From: an uncultured SAR86 cluster bacterium
GTDB lineage: Bacteria; Pseudomonadota; Gammaproteobacteria; Magnimaribacterales; D2472
Assembly: GCA_902558095.1 (NCBI GenBank)
Contig: CACECP010000008.1
Location: 1 to 46,729 of the forward strand
Length of the DNA: 46,729 bases
Reading direction: 5' to 3'
Both the position numbers and the translations under genes were made by a program. How positions within the stretch are numbered: the stretch's first letter is position 1; the number at the start of each line of letters is the position of its first letter. This document shows positions 44,936-46,729 of this stretch, in pieces. Under the pieces are notes generated by a model. It saw only the letters and a program-made list of their open reading frames with translations. It was not told the DNA's origin and searched no databases.

Positions 44936-45557
44936 GAAATATAATCAATATCTTCCTCATTTACTTTCAATAGTTGCCGCTTTTTGTATTTTTTTATTAA
45001 TGCAATATTTAATATCCACAGATATTTTTAACAAAAAGAAAGATGATGATATCAGTTATCTAGAGTTTATTAGAATCAATTCAGATGATTCATTATTAGA
45101 AAGAGATAGAAAGATTCCTGACAGGCCAAAACCAGAAAAACGTCCACCACCACCACCTGATATTGATTTAAAACAAGAAACAAAATTAGTTAGACCAAAT
45201 CTAGACATTGAATTACCAAACTTCTCTGTTCCTGTTGATTTTAGCGGGGCTTTTCTTGGGAATATGAATGATTTGCAAGGTACTTCATCTGCATTAATAC
45301 CAATGGTAAAAGTTCAACCTCAATGCCCAATACAAGCAATACAGGGTGGTATTGATGGTACTGTGCAAATTTACCTAGTAGTTGGTCCTAATGGTAGGGT
45401 AAAATTAGCTAGAATTGTTAGAGCAACCAATGGCACACTTTTTAACAAAGAAGCTACTAAAGCTATTAGAAGATGGCAGTTTAAGCCAAAGGTGGTCAAT
45501 GGAATACCGGTTGAACAGGCTGGTGAATTAACTGTGGAATTTATCTGTAATGCGTAA
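44925..45557 (+). CDS. tonB: TonB energy-transducing protein
   Basis: Spans the periplasm and pulls open TonB-dependent receptors. From ATG 44925 it has 210 residues: membrane helix at about 12-30 (HLLSIVAAFCIFLLMQYLI), a short proline-rich linker at 65-78 (PDRPKPEKRPPPPP), and the C-terminal TonB domain (about 125-206: IDGTVQIYLVVGPNGRVKLARIV, then ATKAIRRWQFKP and TVEFIC). The short linker resembles TonB2-type rather than E. coli TonB. A TTG codon at 44913 could extend it by four residues, but ATG 44925 is preferred; it overlaps the exbD stop by 11 nt. The next gene starts inside its end. It is the only full TonB in the window, so it probably serves all three receptors. Confidence 0.93.
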   Translation: MIIKKYNQYLPHLLSIVAAFCIFLLMQYLISTDIFNKKKDDDISYLEFIRINSDDSLLERDRKIPDRPKPEKRPPPPPDIDLKQETKLVRPNLDIELPNFSVPVDFSGAFLGNMNDLQGTSSALIPMVKVQPQCPIQAIQGGIDGTVQIYLVVGPNGRVKLARIVRATNGTLFNKEATKAIRRWQFKPKVVNGIPVEQAGELTVEFICNA

Positions 45558-46729
45558 ATTATTATTTATAACTTTATTGTCTACATCTTTTTTTATTTCA
45601 TCTGAAGAAACTATTAGTAGATGGATGTCAGATTATTTTAAAAGAATACATGATCATATTGGTAATGAAAATTACGAAAAAGCTCAGTATGAACTTGAGA
45701 TGGGTAATAATAATTATTTTAGAAATGGTAGGACTTATGAGGCAGCTCTTTTGTATCAACTTTACGGACAATTCTATGCAGTTCAAAGCCAATATACAGA
45801 AGCAGTACCATGGTTTGAAAAAGCTTTAGCAACTGAAAAAATGCCAAGAATTGGTGCCCAGGAAGTAAGATTCCAGCTTGCACAAACATATTTCATGATT
45901 GGCAAATATGAAAACGTTATTGCTTTATTAGATGAATTTATTAGAGTAGGAGAAAGATATAAATATCCTGTCTCTGCCAGAGTTAATCTTCTTATGTCAT
46001 ATTCACATGGAAGGTTAGAGCAATACGAACCATCATATTTTCATATTAAACAAGCCAATAATAAATCTGACAAACCTCAATTAGATTGGATTGAATATGC
46101 TTTTAGCCTAGCAATGAAGCTTGAGAAGCTAGATGATGCCGAAGATCTTGGGACAAGATTGCTATTTTTAGAACCAAACAAGAAAAAATATTGGAATCAA
46201 GTTAGCGCTTTATATTTTGCAAAAGAATTTGAAGTTGACTCATTATCAGCCTTAGAATTGGCATATGAAAATGATACCTTAAACAAGGAATCAGATTATT
46301 TATTATTAGCTAAATACTACTTATATCAAAAGTCACCACTTAAAAGTGTGCTTGTTATAAATGATGGTATAAAGAAAAAATTAATAAAAGAGAACGAAGA
46401 AAATCTTAAACTTCTATCAAGCTCGTATTTTTATGCTAGAGATCTTGAGAATGGAATAAAAATTTTAGTAAAAGCTGAAAAAATATCAGATGACCCTGAG
46501 CTTTCTTTTAGACTTGGTACTTACGCTTTTGACAGTGAAAACTATGAATTAGCTATCTCATCTTTTAAGATTGCAAAAGATAGAGGTTGGAATGATATAC
46601 CTGGCAGAATTGAATTAATTACTGGAATTTCTTATTTTGAACTTGATAAAGTTGAAGAAGCTAGATCAAATTTACTTCTTGCAACAAACTTTGAAGATAC
46701 TAAAGATACCGCAGAGGGCTGGCTTTCCT
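45550..46729 (+). CDS. TPR-repeat periplasmic protein of the TonB operon (3'-truncated)
   Basis: Starts at ATG 45550, overlapping the tonB stop by 8 nt, and runs open to the window end (393 codons seen). The N-terminus MRKLLFITLLSTSFFISSEE looks like a signal peptide. Degenerate tetratricopeptide repeats follow, e.g. YEAALLYQLYGQFYAVQSQYTEAVPWFEKAL, VRFQLAQTYFMIGKYENVIALLDEFI, FRLGTYAFDSENYELAISSFKIAKDRG and IELITGISYFELDKVEEARSNLLLA. TPR proteins in this position are known from Vibrio TonB2 loci. Probably a periplasmic scaffold linking the complex to receptors or the cell wall; the exact role is not established from this sequence. Confidence 0.88.
   Translation, partial: MRKLLFITLLSTSFFISSEETISRWMSDYFKRIHDHIGNENYEKAQYELEMGNNNYFRNGRTYEAALLYQLYGQFYAVQSQYTEAVPWFEKALATEKMPRIGAQEVRFQLAQTYFMIGKYENVIALLDEFIRVGERYKYPVSARVNLLMSYSHGRLEQYEPSYFHIKQANNKSDKPQLDWIEYAFSLAMKLEKLDDAEDLGTRLLFLEPNKKKYWNQVSALYFAKEFEVDSLSALELAYENDTLNKESDYLLLAKYYLYQKSPLKSVLVINDGIKKKLIKENEENLKLLSSSYFYARDLENGIKILVKAEKISDDPELSFRLGTYAFDSENYELAISSFKIAKDRGWNDIPGRIELITGISYFELDKVEEARSNLLLATNFEDTKDTAEGWLS

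Overview
The window is AT-rich, very tightly packed bacterial chromosome, most likely from a streamlined marine gammaproteobacterium of the SAR86 type. Three things point there: the classic gammaproteobacterial order clpX-lon-hup-ppiD at the left end, three large TonB-dependent receptors (TBDTs) with a Vibrio-TonB2-like energising operon at the right end, and extreme compaction (overlapping genes, shared stop codons, promoters of about 20 bp). The lineage is an inference from gene content and was not tested by alignment. I see no insertion sequence, prophage, integron, CRISPR array or obvious pseudogene.

Layout. 1-8305 (+): end of clpX, lon, hup, terminator, ppiD, then an oligopeptide importer oppABC without its ATPases. 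8302-10529 (-): gloB and mltD. 10552-19418 (+): rnhA-dnaQ-gltX, TBDT 1 with its own promoter and terminator, then a DASS-type anion transporter with gamma-glutamyltranspeptidase. 19411-23669 (-): fabI, a METTL7-like methyltransferase, a thiolase-like protein and a secreted AbgB-like M20 amidohydrolase. 23906-29622 (+): TBDT 2, a secreted TonB-C-domain protein, an exported NAPE-PLD-like metallo-beta-lactamase hydrolase with a coclaurine-N-methyltransferase-like enzyme, and tRNA-Ala(GGC). 29626-32572 (-): a lyase with a signal peptide, a Baeyer-Villiger-type monooxygenase and a previously uncalled 36-residue membrane protein. 32625-38523: PhzF-like protein (+), MDR reductase and thymidine kinase (-), a mini-Smr protein and glutaryl-CoA dehydrogenase (+), a secreted S9 peptidase (-). 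38698-46729 (+): TBDT 3, then DUF3450-TtpC-ExbB-ExbD-TonB-TPR, the last cut by the window end.

Functional reading. The TBDTs bring substrates over the outer membrane, powered by the ExbB/ExbD/TonB operon. Secreted GGT, AbgB-like amidohydrolase and S9 peptidase, together with OppABC and the DASS carrier, suggest use of peptides, gamma-glutamyl or aminoacyl conjugates and organic anions. FabI, the thiolase-like protein, GcdH, the BVMO and the N-methyltransferase/NAPE-PLD-like pair point to lipid and acyl metabolism.

The most striking signal is architectural. Many transcription units have a TATAAT-like box ending 5-9 nt before the start codon and no Shine-Dalgarno sequence, which predicts leaderless mRNAs. 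Two divergent pairs (gloB/rnhA and tdk/smr-like) do this from the same 21-22 bp, with overlapping -10 boxes. All five convergent junctions overlap or lie within 3 nt. In contrast hup and the three TBDTs have strong SD sequences and hairpin terminators, as if the genome ran two expression classes.
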